NCBI RefSeq assembly: GCF_048569485.1
Contig: NW_027442244.1
Coordinates: 248,001-312,000 of the forward strand
Origin: Anomaloglossus baeobatrachus
Taxonomy: Eukaryota; Chordata; Amphibia; Anura; Aromobatidae
Direction: 5' to 3'
DNA: 64,000 bases
Under the pieces are notes generated by a model. It was not told where the DNA came from. It searched no databases and saw only the letters and a list, made by a program, of their open reading frames with translations. A program made the translations under genes and the position numbers. Position 1 is the first letter of the stretch; every line of letters starts with the position of its first letter. Below are positions 9,866-22,712 of the stretch, one piece after another.

Positions 9866-11256
9866 AACCAGAATTGGTTTGGGCCTCGAGTGGCACCCTG
9901 GCCTATGCCGGACACATCTTAGGGAGAGAGAGCGAGAGGGAGACAAACCCACGCCTACAGAAGACATTTTGTCACCCAAGCCAACCCTTGAAAAGGCTGC
10001 TTTGCAGAGCAAAAACAAGAAGAATGGTGCGTTTTGCAGCCGCCGCCCCCCACTGCAATGAATCTGAATAACTCCTCCTTTAGGGCGCAAGCAACTCCCC
10101 TCCCCCTTGCAGTCTTTCCAATTCACGATACAAAAAGACGGACAGGACAGGTTGCCTGACTTTCCGTCACTGCCACCCTTTGCCATCCTTACCCGTAGAA
10201 AGCCCTTTCATCATCCCCAAACCCTAATCTTTTCCCTTTCCTTCCCAGCCCCCAAACCCTGCCCTCTGTACCCTTCTCACCACCCGCATCCCTTCTCCTG
10301 TCATCCCCCTACCACCCGGGAAAAAAAGAGCTTGCCCCCTCCTTACACTAGCCCACCCTCCCACCCAAAGAACAACTTCTGCTGCGCAGCTTGTTTTCTA
10401 GGCAGCAGCGCTATTGTGATGTCAGCGGGGGCATTGTGACAAGCCGCCAGTGTTCCGTCTCTTCATGTTGTGCACAGTTCAAACCGAAAATACATCAACA
10501 GGCAGACTACAGAAAAGCTTACTATCAAAGGTTAGAGGGGGGCTTTCTCAGAGGGCTTTTTACAGTTTTTCTATTCCCAATTAGCTGTTTAAGTGTACTT
10601 ATTGAAAGTAGTAATTCTTTCATAGGCCGCCCTTTCTTAGTATTTGACGTTCCTTATATTGCGGTATGAGGCTTTGCAGCAGGTTGCAAACATTCATCAC
10701 CCATGACTGTCCCCAATTGAGCTCAGAAGCTCAATGTCTATCATGACCTCTCTTTTAGAATGTCCAAGAGCAAGCAAACTATTCCTCCAGGAGAGGGCGC
10801 CAACAGACTACTAAAGAGATCATCATTACTCAAAGAAAACCCCAAAAACCAATGCATGATAGGAATAAACAGGTAACTTTCTTTGGAGTGGAAGCGGAGA
10901 GATCGCACCAGATGCCAATTCTAGATCTTATCACACCTGTGGTCACTGCAGCAGCAGGTGAATCCACTTTGTCCAAAAGGGATCTATTCCATTCAATTGC
11001 AAATGATCTAGATAAGACAGAGAACTGCAGCACGGGACATAGCCGAGTTGGTCAGGTTGAGTGGTGATGAGTTTGCTATTTGGATGAATAAAGAAAGTCA
11101 AAAGTGTGAAAGATAAAAAACAAAAGGAGGAAGTGTGAAAAGTGAATGGGCCAAATTGAGGTGCATATGAAGACGTATGCTTTCTTCCAATTCATTAAAT
11201 CGGGCTAATATGAATCAGGTGAATTGAGTTCTGCTTTTGGAAACTGGGTTAAGAAG

Positions 11257-11444
11257 GGGTGCACCGTTCCTGGAGGTACTGCAATACCAGGTCAATGCGT
11301 GGAGTGGACAGAGCAAGCTCTTTTTCCATCTCCCTGTTCTAAAAATCCATTTAATATATGGTCCCCAGATAGGGGACGTATCAGATATTAAACTGATAAG
11401 AACAGATACTACACTTGATCTTAGCCAAAAGGCCGAGAAGCGAT
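11257..11444 (-). ncRNA. RNU2: U2 snRNA at the L/S block boundary
   Basis: Complete U2. The 3' flank is L type (gtgaattgag, preceded by the gcatatgaagac stretch). The 5' flank is S type (cctacacaag). The switch from L to S therefore falls within or close to this gene, where the two unit types are identical. Confidence 0.97.
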
Positions 11445-12537
11445 AACCAGAATTGGTTTGGGCCTCGAGTGGCACCCTGGCCTATGCCGGACACATCTTA
11501 GGGAGAGAGAGCGAGAGGGAGACAAACCCACGCCTACACAAGACATTTTGTCACCCAAGCCAACCCTTGAAAAGGCTGCTTTGCAGAGCAAAAACAAGAA
11601 GAATGGTGCGTTTTGCAGCCGCCGCCCACTGCAATGAATCTGAATAACTCCTCCTTTAGGGCGCAAGCAACTCCCCTCCCCCTTGCAGTCTTTCCAATTC
11701 ACGATACAAAAAGACGGACAGGACAGGTTGCCTGACTTTCCGTCACTGCCACCCTTTGCCATCCTTACCCGTAGAAAGCCCTTTCATCATCCCCAAACCC
11801 TAATCTTTTCCCTTTCCTTCCCAGCCCCCAAACCCTGCCCTCTGTACCTTTCTCACCACCCGCTTCCCTTCTCCTGTCATCCCCCTACCACCCGGGAAAA
11901 AAAGAGATTGCCCCCTCCTTCCACTAGCCCACCCTCCCACCCAAAGAACAACTTCTTCTGCGCAGCTTGTTTTCTAGGCAGCAGCGCTATTGTGATGTCA
12001 TCGGGGGGCATTGTGACAAGCCGCCAGTGTTCCGTCTCTTCATGTTGTGCACTGTTCAAACCGAAAATACATCAACAGGCAGGCTACAGAAAAGCTTACT
12101 AACAAAGGTTAGAGAGGGGCTTTCTCAGAGGGCTTTTTACAGTTTGTCTATTCCCAATTAGCCGGTTTAGTATACTTAATGAAAGTACTAATTCTTTCAT
12201 AGGCCGCCCATTCTTAGTATTTGACGTTCAGGTAACAACAGGTAACTTTATTTGGAGTGGAAGCAGAGAGATAACACCAGATGCCAATTGTAGATCCTCT
12301 CACACCTGTGGTCACTGCAGCATCTGACTCCACTTTGTCCAAAAGGGATCTATTCCATTCAATTACACATGATCTAGATTAGACTGACAACAAGATACTG
12401 CACGGGACATAGCAGAGTTGGTGAAGTTGAGTGGTGATGAGTTTGCTATTTGGATGAATAAAGCAAGTAAAAAGTGTGTTAGATAAAAATTCATTTCAAT
12501 TCGCTAATCGGGCTAATATGAATCAGGTGAATCGAGT

Positions 12538-12552
12538 TCTGCTTTTGGAAAC
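12538..12552 (-). terminator. snRNA 3' box (representative)
   Basis: Sense strand GTTTCCAAAAGCAGA fits GTTTN(0-3)AAARNNAGA exactly and begins 13 nt after the U2 3' end at 12565. In vertebrate snRNA genes this element directs Integrator-dependent 3' end formation. It recurs at the same distance at every U2 locus. Confidence 0.85.
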
Positions 12553-12564
12553 TGGGTTAAGAAG

Positions 12565-12752
12565 GGGTGCACCGTTCCTGGAGGTACTGCAATACCAGGT
12601 CAATGCGTGGAGTGGACAGAGCAAGCTCTTTTTCCATCTCCCTGTTCTAAAAATCCATTTAATATATGGTCCCCAGATAGGGGACGTATCAGATATTAAA
12701 CTGATAAGAACAGATACTACACTTGATCTTAGCCAAAAGGCCGAGAAGCGAT
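12565..12752 (-). ncRNA. RNU2: U2 snRNA (S unit, representative)
   Basis: The 188 nt sequence is the same as the L-unit gene. Flanks are S type on both sides: 3' flank gtgaatcgag, and 5' flank with cctacacaag. The GA-rich tract just beyond its PSE has one variant base (agagagtgagag). The next genes are 1,308 bp away. Confidence 0.97.
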
Positions 12753-12799
12753 AACCAGAATTGGTTTGGGCCTCGAGTGGCACCCTGGCCTATGCCGGA

Positions 12800-12814
12800 C
12801 ACATCTTAGGGAGA
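12800..12814 (-). promoter_or_regulatory. PSE-like element (S unit, representative)
   Basis: Same TCTCCCTAAGATGTG as in L units, at -62 to -48. A GA-rich tract (CT-rich in sense) follows immediately upstream. Confidence 0.6.
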
Positions 12815-12884
12815 GAGAGTGAGAGGGAGACAAACCCACGCCTACACAAGACATTTTGTCACCCAAGCCAACCCTTGAAAAGGC

Positions 12885-12992
12885 TGCTTTGCAGAGCAAA
12901 AACAAGAAGAATGGTGCGTTTTGCAGCCGCCGCCCACTGCAATGAATCTGAATAACTCCTCCTTTAGGGCGCAAGCAACTCCCCTCCCCCTT
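12885..12992 (-). promoter_or_regulatory. Possible distal sequence element region
   Basis: At -130 to -240 I see two TGCAAA octamer-like cores (12885-12892 and 12919-12926, each 2 mismatches from ATGCAAAT) and a GC-box-like GGGGGAGGGG in sense (12981-12990, about -230). Vertebrate U2 enhancers combine an octamer with Sp1 sites near -220. No perfect octamer is present, so this is only a candidate. Confidence 0.35.
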
Positions 12993-13045
12993 GCAGTCTT
13001 TCCAATTCACGATACAAAAAGACGGACAGGACAGGTTGCCTGACT

Positions 13046-13255
13046 TTCCGTCACTGCCACCCTTTGCCATCCTTACCCGTAGAAAGCCCTTTCATCATCC
13101 CCAAACCCTAATCTTTTCCCTTTCCTTCCCAGCCCCCAAACCCTGCCCTCTGTACCTTTCTCACCACCCGCTTCCCTTCTCCTGTCATCCCCCTACCACC
13201 CGGGAAAAAAAGAGATTGCCCCCTCCTTCCACTAGCCCACCCTCCCACCCAAAGA
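13046..13255. repeat. Pyrimidine-rich tract in U2 5' flank (representative)
   Basis: About 200 bp of strongly C/T-biased plus strand (G/A in sense) with short runs such as cccctaccacccggg and cagcccccaaaccctgccc. It occurs about 300-500 bp upstream of every U2 5' end. Primate U2 arrays carry a CT-rich tract in a comparable flanking role, but this one is not a simple dinucleotide repeat. Confidence 0.7.
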
Positions 13256-13872
13256 ACAACTTCTTCTGCGCAGCTTGTTTTCTAGGCAGCAGCGCTATTG
13301 TGATGTCATCGGGGGGCATTGTGACAAGCCGCCAGTGTTCCGTCTCTTCATGTTGTGCACTGTTCAAACCGAAAATACATCAACAGGCAGGCTACAGAAA
13401 AGCTTACTAACAAAGGTTAGAGAGGGGCTTTCTCAGAGGGCTTTTTACAGTTTGTCTATTCCCAATTAGCCGGTTTAGTATACTTAATGAAAGTACTAAT
13501 TCTTTCATAGGCCGCCCATTCTTAGTATTTGACGTTCAGGTAACAACAGGTAACTTTATTTGGAGTGGAAGCAGAGAGATAACACCAGATGCCAATTGTA
13601 GATCCTCTCACACCTGTGGTCACTGCAGCATCTGACTCCACTTTGTCCAAAAGGGATCTATTCCATTCAATTACACATGATCTAGATTAGACTGACAACA
13701 AGATACTGCACGGGACATAGCAGAGTTGGTGAAGTTGAGTGGTGATGAGTTTGCTATTTGGATGAATAAAGCAAGTAAAAAGTGTGTTAGATAAAAATTC
13801 ATTTCAATTCGCTAATCGGGCTAATATGAATCAGGTGAATCGAGTTCTGCTTTTAGAAACTGGGTTAAGAAG

Positions 13873-14060
13873 GGGTGCACCGTTCCTGGAGGTACTGCAA
13901 TACCAGGTCAATGCGTGGAGTGGACAGAGCAAGCTCTTTTTCCATCTCCCTGTTCTAAAAATCCATTTAATATATGGTCCCCAGATAGGGGACGTATCAG
14001 ATATTAAACTGATAAGAACAGATACTACACTTGATCTTAGCCAAAAGGCCGAGAAGCGAT
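13873..14060 (-). ncRNA. RNU2: U2 snRNA (S unit)
   Basis: Complete. Its 3' box has one change (plus-strand A at 13855, sense GTTTCTAAAAGCAGA) that still fits the consensus. Confidence 0.97.
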
Positions 14061-15180
14061 AACCAGAATTGGTTTGGGCCTCGAGTGGCACCCTGGCCTA
14101 TGCCGGACACATCTTAGGGAGAGAGAGCGAGAGGGAGACAAACCCACGCCTACACAAGACATTTTGTCACCCAAGCCAACCCTTGAAAAGGCTGCTTTGC
14201 AGAGCAAAAACAAGAAGAATGGTGCGTTTTGCAGCCGCCGCCCACTGCAATGAATCTGAATAACTCCTCCTTTAGGGCGCAAGCAACTCCCCTCCCCCTT
14301 GCAGTCTTTCCAATTCACGATACAAAAAGACGGACAGGACAGGTTGCCTGACTTTCCGTCACTGCCACCCTTTGCCATCCTTACCCGTAGAAAGCCCTTT
14401 CATCATCCCCAAACCCTAATCTTTTCCCTTTCCTTCCCAGCCCCCAAACCCTGCCCTCTGTACCTTTCTCACCACCCGCTTCCCTTCTCCTGTCATCCCC
14501 CTACCACCCGGGAAAAAAAGAGATTGCCCCCTCCTTCCACTAGCCCACCCTCCCACCCAAAGAACAACTTCTTCTGCGCAGCTTGTTTTCTAGGCAGCAG
14601 CGCTATTGTGATGTCATCGGGGGGCATTGTGACAAGCCGCCAGTGTTCCGTCTCTTCATGTTGTGCACTGTTCAAACCGAAAATACATCAACAGGCAGGC
14701 TACAGAAAAGCTTACTAACAAAGGTTAGAGAGGGGCTTTCTCAGAGGGCTTTTTACAGTTTGTCTATTCCCAATTAGCCGGTTTAGTATACTTAATGAAA
14801 GTACTAATTCTTTCATAGGCCGCCCATTCTTAGTATTTGACGTTCAGGTAACAACAGGTAACTTTATTTGGAGTGGAAGCAGAGAGATAACACCAGATGC
14901 CAATTGTAGATCCTCTCACACCTGTGGTCACTGCAGCATCTGACTCCACTTTGTCCAAAAGGGATCTATTCCATTCAATTACACATGATCTAGATTAGAC
15001 TGACAACAAGATACTGCACGGGACATAGCAGAGTTGGTGAAGTTGAGTGGTGATGAGTTTGCTATTTGGATGAATAAAGCAAGTAAAAAGTGTGTTAGAT
15101 AAAAATTCATTTCAATTCGCTAATCGGGCTAATATGAATCAGGTGAATCGAGTTCTGCTTTTGGAAACTGGGTTAAGAAG

Positions 15181-15368
15181 GGGTGCACCGTTCCTGGAGG
15201 TACTGCAATACCAGGTCAATGCGTGGAGTGGACAGAGCAAGCTCTTTTTCCATCTCCCTGTTCTAAAAATCCATTTAATATATGGTCCCCAGATAGGGGA
15301 CGTATCAGATATTAAACTGATAAGAACAGATACTACACTTGATCTTAGCCAAAAGGCCGAGAAGCGAT
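15181..15368 (-). ncRNA. RNU2: U2 snRNA (S unit)
   Basis: Complete. One private C-to-T change lies in its 5' flank pyrimidine tract, near 15792. Confidence 0.97.
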
Positions 15369-16488
15369 AACCAGAATTGGTTTGGGCCTCGAGTGGCACC
15401 CTGGCCTATGCCGGACACATCTTAGGGAGAGAGAGCGAGAGGGAGACAAACCCACGCCTACACAAGACATTTTGTCACCCAAGCCAACCCTTGAAAAGGC
15501 TGCTTTGCAGAGCAAAAACAAGAAGAATGGTGCGTTTTGCAGCCGCCGCCCACTGCAATGAATCTGAATAACTCCTCCTTTAGGGCGCAAGCAACTCCCC
15601 TCCCCCTTGCAGTCTTTCCAATTCACGATACAAAAAGACGGACAGGACAGGTTGCCTGACTTTCCGTCACTGCCACCCTTTGCCATCCTTACCCGTAGAA
15701 AGCCCTTTCATCATCCCCAAACCCTAATCTTTTCCCTTTCCTTCCCAGCCCCCAAACCCTGCCCTCTGTACCTTTCTCACCACCCGCTTCCTTTCTCCTG
15801 TCATCCCCCTACCACCCGGGAAAAAAAGAGATTGCCCCCTCCTTCCACTAGCCCACCCTCCCACCCAAAGAACAACTTCTTCTGCGCAGCTTGTTTTCTA
15901 GGCAGCAGCGCTATTGTGATGTCATCGGGGGGCATTGTGACAAGCCGCCAGTGTTCCGTCTCTTCATGTTGTGCACTGTTCAAACCGAAAATACATCAAC
16001 AGGCAGGCTACAGAAAAGCTTACTAACAAAGGTTAGAGAGGGGCTTTCTCAGAGGGCTTTTTACAGTTTGTCTATTCCCAATTAGCCGGTTTAGTATACT
16101 TAATGAAAGTACTAATTCTTTCATAGGCCGCCCATTCTTAGTATTTGACGTTCAGGTAACAACAGGTAACTTTATTTGGAGTGGAAGCAGAGAGATAACA
16201 CCAGATGCCAATTGTAGATCCTCTCACACCTGTGGTCACTGCAGCATCTGACTCCACTTTGTCCAAAAGGGATCTATTCCATTCAATTACACATGATCTA
16301 GATTAGACTGACAACAAGATACTGCACGGGACATAGCAGAGTTGGTGAAGTTGAGTGGTGATGAGTTTGCTATTTGGATGAATAAAGCAAGTAAAAAGTG
16401 TGTTAGATAAAAATTCATTTCAATTCGCTAATCGGGCTAATATGAATCAGGTGAATCGAGTTCTGCTTTTGGAAACTGGGTTAAGAAG

Positions 16489-17480
16489 GGGTGCACCGTT
16501 CCTGGAGGTACTGCAATACCAGGTCAATGCGTGGAGTGGACAGAGCAAGCTCTTTTTCCATCTCCCTGTTCTAAAAATCCATTTAATATATGGTCCCCAG
16601 ATAGGGGACGTATCAGATATTAAACTGATAAGAACAGATTTTTGATTTAATGAAGCTTTCCAAAGCACCACAAAAAATGCATGACCGAAGTCACACCAAA
16701 AACAGTGCAAAGGCTAGGATTCGTGTGGACCCCACCGTGAGGAGAGGGTCCCCAAAAATCAACCCCGTCCCTCCGAGCCAGAAGGCCACAGCAAGGGTCA
16801 GGGATCTTCGGTGCTCCCCCAAGCCGAAGCCTGGTTGAGCCTTGTCGTTGCTCCCAGCGTCCACCCAGGCATCTTACCCAAGTGGAGTAGAGAGCTACTA
16901 GTTGTTGGTTTCGCAGCCGAAACTGCCCGGACCGTCAACCGGTGTTGGTTTCTCAGCCCAAGGCTAACCGGACCTCCAACCAGGTGTTGGTTTCTCAGCC
17001 GAAGCTGACCCAGATCTCCAACCGGGTGTTGGTTTCTCAGCCGAAGCTGACCCGGACCTCCAACCGGGTGTTAGTTTCTCAGCCCAAAGCTGACCAGACC
17101 TCCGACCGGGATTATAAAAATTTCCCTTCCTAGCCAGAAGGCCGGGATAGGGTAATATGCTCAAAAAGTATGAAAAGGCAAGGTACGGTGTGCTACAGAG
17201 CCCAAGGCTTGCCGGGGTCCCATGCCAGCAAGCTCAGACTCACTCCAGGGTCGTCAGTCCTGGGGCACGTTGTACCATAGCCCCCCACCCTTACTCAGTC
17301 TAATAGCCTCGATCCTGGTAGGGCCATGTTTTCCACTAGATGAATATACTATCCACCCAGAGTACTAGCAAGCGCAACCTTCCAGTGTGCATTGTATCAT
17401 TGTACTAAGGTGGCCTGGAGCTTAAACCACCTCTTCGAACAACACTACACTTGATCTTAGCCAAAAGGCCGAGAAGCGAT
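16489..17480 (-). pseudogene. RNU2: U2 snRNA gene split by element B
   Basis: U2 nt 1-37 are at 17444-17480 and nt 38-188 at 16489-16639, so the insertion is clean, with neither loss nor duplication. The retained 5' piece includes most of the branch-point recognition sequence. Confidence 0.95.
16640..17443 (-). mobile_element. Element B copy 3
   Basis: A long copy, 804 bp. The sense 5' end starts GTTGTTCGAAGAGG beside U2 nt 37 and is followed by a GGTGG/CCACC hairpin. The 3' end is TTAAATC plus A run. It has five repeat units from 16903 to about 17112. The unusual 5' junction (ttcgaacaac|actacac) is shared only with the copy at 31829, which implies common descent by array duplication. The two copies differ at about seven positions, more than their flanking units do. 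Confidence 0.87.
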
Positions 17481-18600
17481 AACCAGAATTGGTTTGGGCC
17501 TCGAGTGGCACCCTGGCCTATGCCGGACACATCTTAGGGAGAGAGAGCGAGAGGGAGACAAACCCACGCCTACACAAGACATTTTGTCACCCAAGCCAAC
17601 CCTTGAAAAGGCTGCTTTGCAGAGCAAAAACAAGAAGAATGGTGCGTTTTGCAGCCGCCGCCCACTGCAATGAATCTGAATAACTCCTCCTTTAGGGCGC
17701 AAGCAACTCCCCTCCCCCTTGCAGTCTTTCCAATTCACGATACAAAAAGACGGACAGGACAGGTTGCCTGACTTTCCGTCACTGCCACCCTTTGCCATCC
17801 TTACCCGTAGAAAGCCCTTTCATCATCCCCAAACCCTAATCTTTTCCCTTTCCTTCCCAGCCCCCAAACCCTGCCCTCTGTACCTTTCTCACCACCCGCT
17901 TCCCTTCTCCTGTCATCCCCCTACCACCCGGGAAAAAAAGAGATTGCCCCCTCCTTCCACTAGCCCACCCTCCCACCCAAAGAACAACTTCTTCTGCGCA
18001 GCTTGTTTTCTAGGCAGCAGCGCTATTGTGATGTCATCGGGGGGCATTGTGACAAGCCGCCAGTGTTCCGTCTCTTCATGTTGTGCACTGTTCAAACCGA
18101 AAATACATCAACAGGCAGGCTACAGAAAAGCTTACTAACAAAGGTTAGAGAGGGGCTTTCTCAGAGGGCTTTTTACAGTTTGTCTATTCCCAATTAGCCG
18201 GTTTAGTATACTTAATGAAAGTACTAATTCTTTCATAGGCCGCCCATTCTTAGTATTTGACGTTCAGGTAACAACAGGTAACTTTATTTGGAGTGGAAGC
18301 AGAGAGATAACACCAGATGCCAATTGTAGATCCTCTCACACCTGTGGTCACTGCAGCATCTGACTCCACTTTGTCCAAAAGGGATCTATTCCATTCAATT
18401 ACACATGATCTAGATTAGACTGACAACAAGATACTGCACGGGACATAGCAGAGTTGGTGAAGTTGAGTGGTGATGAGTTTGCTATTTGGATGAATAAAGC
18501 AAGTAAAAAGTGTGTTAGATAAAAATTCATTTCAATTCGCTAATCGGGCTAATATGAATCAGGTGAATCGAGTTCTGCTTTTGGAAACTGGGTTAAGAAG

Positions 18601-18788
18601 GGGTGCACCGTTCCTGGAGGTACTGCAATACCAGGTCAATGCGTGGAGTGGACAGAGCAAGCTCTTTTTCCATCTCCCTGTTCTAAAAATCCATTTAATA
18701 TATGGTCCCCAGATAGGGGACGTATCAGATATTAAACTGATAAGAACAGATACTACACTTGATCTTAGCCAAAAGGCCGAGAAGCGAT
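18601..18788 (-). ncRNA. RNU2: U2 snRNA (S unit)
   Basis: Complete. First intact gene beyond element B copy 3. No private changes noticed. Confidence 0.97.
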
Positions 18789-19908
18789 AACCAGAATTGG
18801 TTTGGGCCTCGAGTGGCACCCTGGCCTATGCCGGACACATCTTAGGGAGAGAGAGCGAGAGGGAGACAAACCCACGCCTACACAAGACATTTTGTCACCC
18901 AAGCCAACCCTTGAAAAGGCTGCTTTGCAGAGCAAAAACAAGAAGAATGGTGCGTTTTGCAGCCGCCGCCCACTGCAATGAATCTGAATAACTCCTCCTT
19001 TAGGGCGCAAGCAACTCCCCTCCCCCTTGCAGTCTTTCCAATTCACGATACAAAAAGACGGACAGGACAGGTTGCCTGACTTTCCGTCACTGCCACCCTT
19101 TGCCATCCTTACCCGTAGAAAGCCCTTTCATCATCCCCAAACCCTAATCTTTTCCCTTTCCTTCCCAGCCCCCAAACCCTGCCCTCTGTACCTTTCTCAC
19201 CACCCGCTTCCCTTCTCCTGTCATCCCCCTACCACCCGGGAAAAAAAGAGATTGCCCCCTCCTTCCACTAGCCCACCCTCCCACCCAAAGAACAACTTCT
19301 TCTGCGCAGCTTGTTTTCTAGGCAGCAGCGCTATTGTGATGTCATCGGGGGGCATTGTGACAAGCCGCCAGTGTTCCGTCTCTTCATGTTGTGCACTGTT
19401 CAAACCGAAAATACATCAACAGGCAGGCTACAGAAAAGCTTACTAACAAAGGTTAGAGAGGGGCTTTCTCAGAGGGCTTTTTACAGTTTGTCTATTCCCA
19501 ATTAGCCGGTTTAGTATACTTAATGAAAGTACTAATTCTTTCATAGGCCGCCCATTCTTAGTATTTGACGTTCAGGTAACAACAGGTAACTTTATTTGGA
19601 GTGGAAGCAGAGAGATAACACCAGATGCCAATTGTAGATCCTCTCACACCTGTGGTCACTGCAGCATCTGACTCCACTTTGTCCAAAAGGGATCTATTCC
19701 ATTCAATTACACATGATCTAGATTAGACTGACAACAAGATACTGCACGGGACATAGCAGAGTTGGTGAAGTTGAGTGGTGATGAGTTTTCTATTTGGATG
19801 AATAAAGCAAGTAAAAAGTGTGTTAGATAAAAATTCATTTCAATTCGCTAATCGGGCTAATATGAATCAGGTGAATCGAGTTCTGCTTTTGGAAACTGGG
19901 TTAAGAAG

Positions 19909-20096
19909 GGGTGCACCGTTCCTGGAGGTACTGCAATACCAGGTCAATGCGTGGAGTGGACAGAGCAAGCTCTTTTTCCATCTCCCTGTTCTAAAAATCC
20001 ATTTAATATATGGTCCCCAGATAGGGGACGTATCAGATATTAAACTGATAAGAACAGATACTACACTTGATCTTAGCCAAAAGGCCGAGAAGCGAT
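19909..20096 (-). ncRNA. RNU2: U2 snRNA (S unit)
   Basis: Complete. Its 3' spacer has one private change (gagttttct in place of gagtttgct, near 19789). Confidence 0.97.
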
Positions 20097-21216
20097 AACC
20101 AGAATTGGTTTGGGCCTCGAGTGGCACCCTGGCCTATGCCGGACACATCTTAGGGAGAGAGAGCGAGAGGGAGACAAACCCACGCCTACACAAGACATTT
20201 TGTCACCCAAGCCAACCCTTGAAAAGGCTGCTTTGCAGAGCAAAAACAAGAAGAATGGTGCGTTTTGCAGCCGCCGCCCACTGCAATGAATCTGAATAAC
20301 TCCTCCTTTAGGGCGCAAGCAACTCCCCTCCCCCTTGCAGTCTTTCCAATTCACGATACAAAAAGACGGACAGGACAGGTTGCCTGACTTTCCGTCACTG
20401 CCACCCTTTGCCATCCTTACCCGTAGAAAGCCCTTTCATCATCCCCAAACCCTAATCTTTTCCCTTTCCTTCCCAGCCCCCAAACCCTGCCCTCTGTACC
20501 TTTCTCACCACCCGCTTCCCTTCTCCTGTCATCCCCCTACCACCCGGGAAAAAAAGAGATTGCCCCCTCCTTCCACTAGCCCACCCTCCCACCCAAAGAA
20601 CAACTTCTTCTGCGCAGCTTGTTTTCTAGGCAGCAGCGCTATTGTGATGTCATCGGGGGGCATTGTGACAAGCCGCCAGTGTTCCGTCTCTTCATGTTGT
20701 GCACTGTTCAAACCGAAAATACATCAACAGGCAGGCTACAGAAAAGCTTACTAACAAAGGTTAGAGAGGGGCTTTCTCAGAGGGCTTTTTACAGTTTGTC
20801 TATTCCCAATTAGCCGGTTTAGTATACTTAATGAAAGTACTAATTCTTTCATAGGCCGCCCATTCTTAGTATTTGACGTTCAGGTAACAACAGGTAACTT
20901 TATTTGGAGTGGAAGCAGAGAGATAACACCAGATGCCAATTGTAGATCCTCTCACACCTGTGGTCACTGCAGCATCTGACTCCACTTTGTCCAAAAGGGA
21001 TCTATTCCATTCAATTACACATGATCTAGATTAGACTGACAACAAGATACTGCACGGGACATAGCAGAGTTGGTGAAGTTGAGTGGTGATGAGTTTGCTA
21101 TTTGGATGAATAAAGCAAGTAAAAAGTGTGTTAGATAAAAATTCATTTCAATTCGCTAATCGGGCTAATATGAATCAGGTGAATCGAGTTCTGCTTTTGG
21201 AAACTGGGTTAAGAAG

Positions 21217-21404
21217 GGGTGCACCGTTCCTGGAGGTACTGCAATACCAGGTCAATGCGTGGAGTGGACAGAGCAAGCTCTTTTTCCATCTCCCTGTTCT
21301 AAAAATCCATTTAATATATGGTCCCCAGATAGGGGACGTATCAGATATTAAACTGATAAGAACAGATACTACACTTGATCTTAGCCAAAAGGCCGAGAAG
21401 CGAT
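21217..21404 (-). ncRNA. RNU2: U2 snRNA (S unit)
   Basis: Complete, with consensus S flanks. Confidence 0.97.
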
Positions 21405-22524
21405 AACCAGAATTGGTTTGGGCCTCGAGTGGCACCCTGGCCTATGCCGGACACATCTTAGGGAGAGAGAGCGAGAGGGAGACAAACCCACGCCTACACA
21501 AGACATTTTGTCACCCAAGCCAACCCTTGAAAAGGCTGCTTTGCAGAGCAAAAACAAGAAGAATGGTGCGTTTTGCAGCCGCCGCCCACTGCAATGAATC
21601 TGAATAACTCCTCCTTTAGGGCGCAAGCAACTCCCCTCCCCCTTGCAGTCTTTCCAATTCACGATACAAAAAGACGGACAGGACAGGTTGCCTGACTTTC
21701 CGTCACTGCCACCCTTTGCCATCCTTACCCGTAGAAAGCCCTTTCATCATCCCCAAACCCTAATCTTTTCCCTTTCCTTCCCAGCCCCCAAACCCTGCCC
21801 TCTGTACCTTTCTCACCACCCGCTTCCCTTCTCCTGTCATCCCCCTACCACCCGGGAAAAAAAGAGATTGCCCCCTCCTTCCACTAGCCCACCCTCCCAC
21901 CCAAAGAACAACTTCTTCTGCGCAGCTTGTTTTCTAGGCAGCAGCGCTATTGTGATGTCATCGGGGGGCATTGTGACAAGCCGCCAGTGTTCCGTCTCTT
22001 CATGTTGTGCACTGTTCAAACCGAAAATACATCAACAGGCAGGCTACAGAAAAGCTTACTAACAAAGGTTAGAGAGGGGCTTTCTCAGAGGGCTTTTTAC
22101 AGTTTGTCTATTCCCAATTAGCCGGTTTAGTATACTTAATGAAAGTACTAATTCTTTCATAGGCCGCCCATTCTTAGTATTTGACGTTCAGGTAACAACA
22201 GGTAACTTTATTTGGAGTGGAAGCAGAGAGATAACACCAGATGCCAATTGTAGATCCTCTCACACCTGTGGTCACTGCAGCATCTGACTCCACTTTGTCC
22301 AAAAGGGATCTATTCCATTCAATTACACATGATCTAGATTAGACTGACAACAAGATACTGCACGGGACATAGCAGAGTTGGTGAAGTTGAGTGGTGATGA
22401 GTTTGCTATTTGGATGAATAAAGCAAGTAAAAAGTGTGTTAGATAAAAATTCATTTCAATTCGCTAATCGGGCTAATATGAATCAGGTGAATCGAGTTCT
22501 GCTTTTGGAAACTGGGTTAAGAAG

Positions 22525-22712
22525 GGGTGCACCGTTCCTGGAGGTACTGCAATACCAGGTCAATGCGTGGAGTGGACAGAGCAAGCTCTTTTTCCATCTC
22601 CCTGTTCTAAAAATCCATTTAATATATGGTCCCCAGATAGGGGACGTATCAGATATTAAACTGATAAGAACAGATACTACACTTGATCTTAGCCAAAAGG
22701 CCGAGAAGCGAT
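22525..22712 (-). ncRNA. RNU2: U2 snRNA (S unit)
   Basis: Complete. In the distal promoter CC is changed to AA at 22894-22895 (cgcaaactgc), next to an octamer-like core. Confidence 0.97.

Larger units (their letters stand above)
1..11444 (-). repeat. Tandem array block of long (L-type, 1,579 bp) U2 units
   Basis: U2 5' ends lie at 4691, 6270, 7849, 9865 and 11444. Intact neighbours are exactly 1,579 bp apart. L units are marked by a spacer segment running from the sequence tattgcggtatgagg to the aataaacagg stretch (for example about 7065-7275), and by a second L-specific stretch beside the U2 3' flank (for example about 7500-7600). Promoter-side markers include cctacagaag, a run of six C in gccgccgcccccc, and gatgtcagcggggg. 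Two of the five loci in this block carry insertions. The block changes to S type around the gene at 11257-11444, whose 3' flank is L type and whose 5' flank is S type. Confidence 0.95.
12753..13872. repeat. S-type intergenic spacer (representative)
   Basis: This is the 1,120 bp between U2 genes. In plus-strand order it has the promoter of the gene at 12752, a C/T-rich tract (about 13046-13255) and the deletion join gacgttc/caggtaacaacaggtaac (about 13528-13553). Next comes an AT-richer half leading to the 3' box of the next gene. I see no coding sequence or CTCF-like motif. Confidence 0.85.

Noticed and set aside
11683-12102. Recurring open frames of 60-190 codons across every U2 spacer and over U2 itself
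   Set aside because: They repeat only because the DNA repeats. They run across promoters and U2 on both strands, show no domain, and change length between L and S units.
13090-13130. Telomere-like aaccctaa in the spacer
   Set aside because: A single unit within a general C-rich tract, with no tandem TTAGGG.
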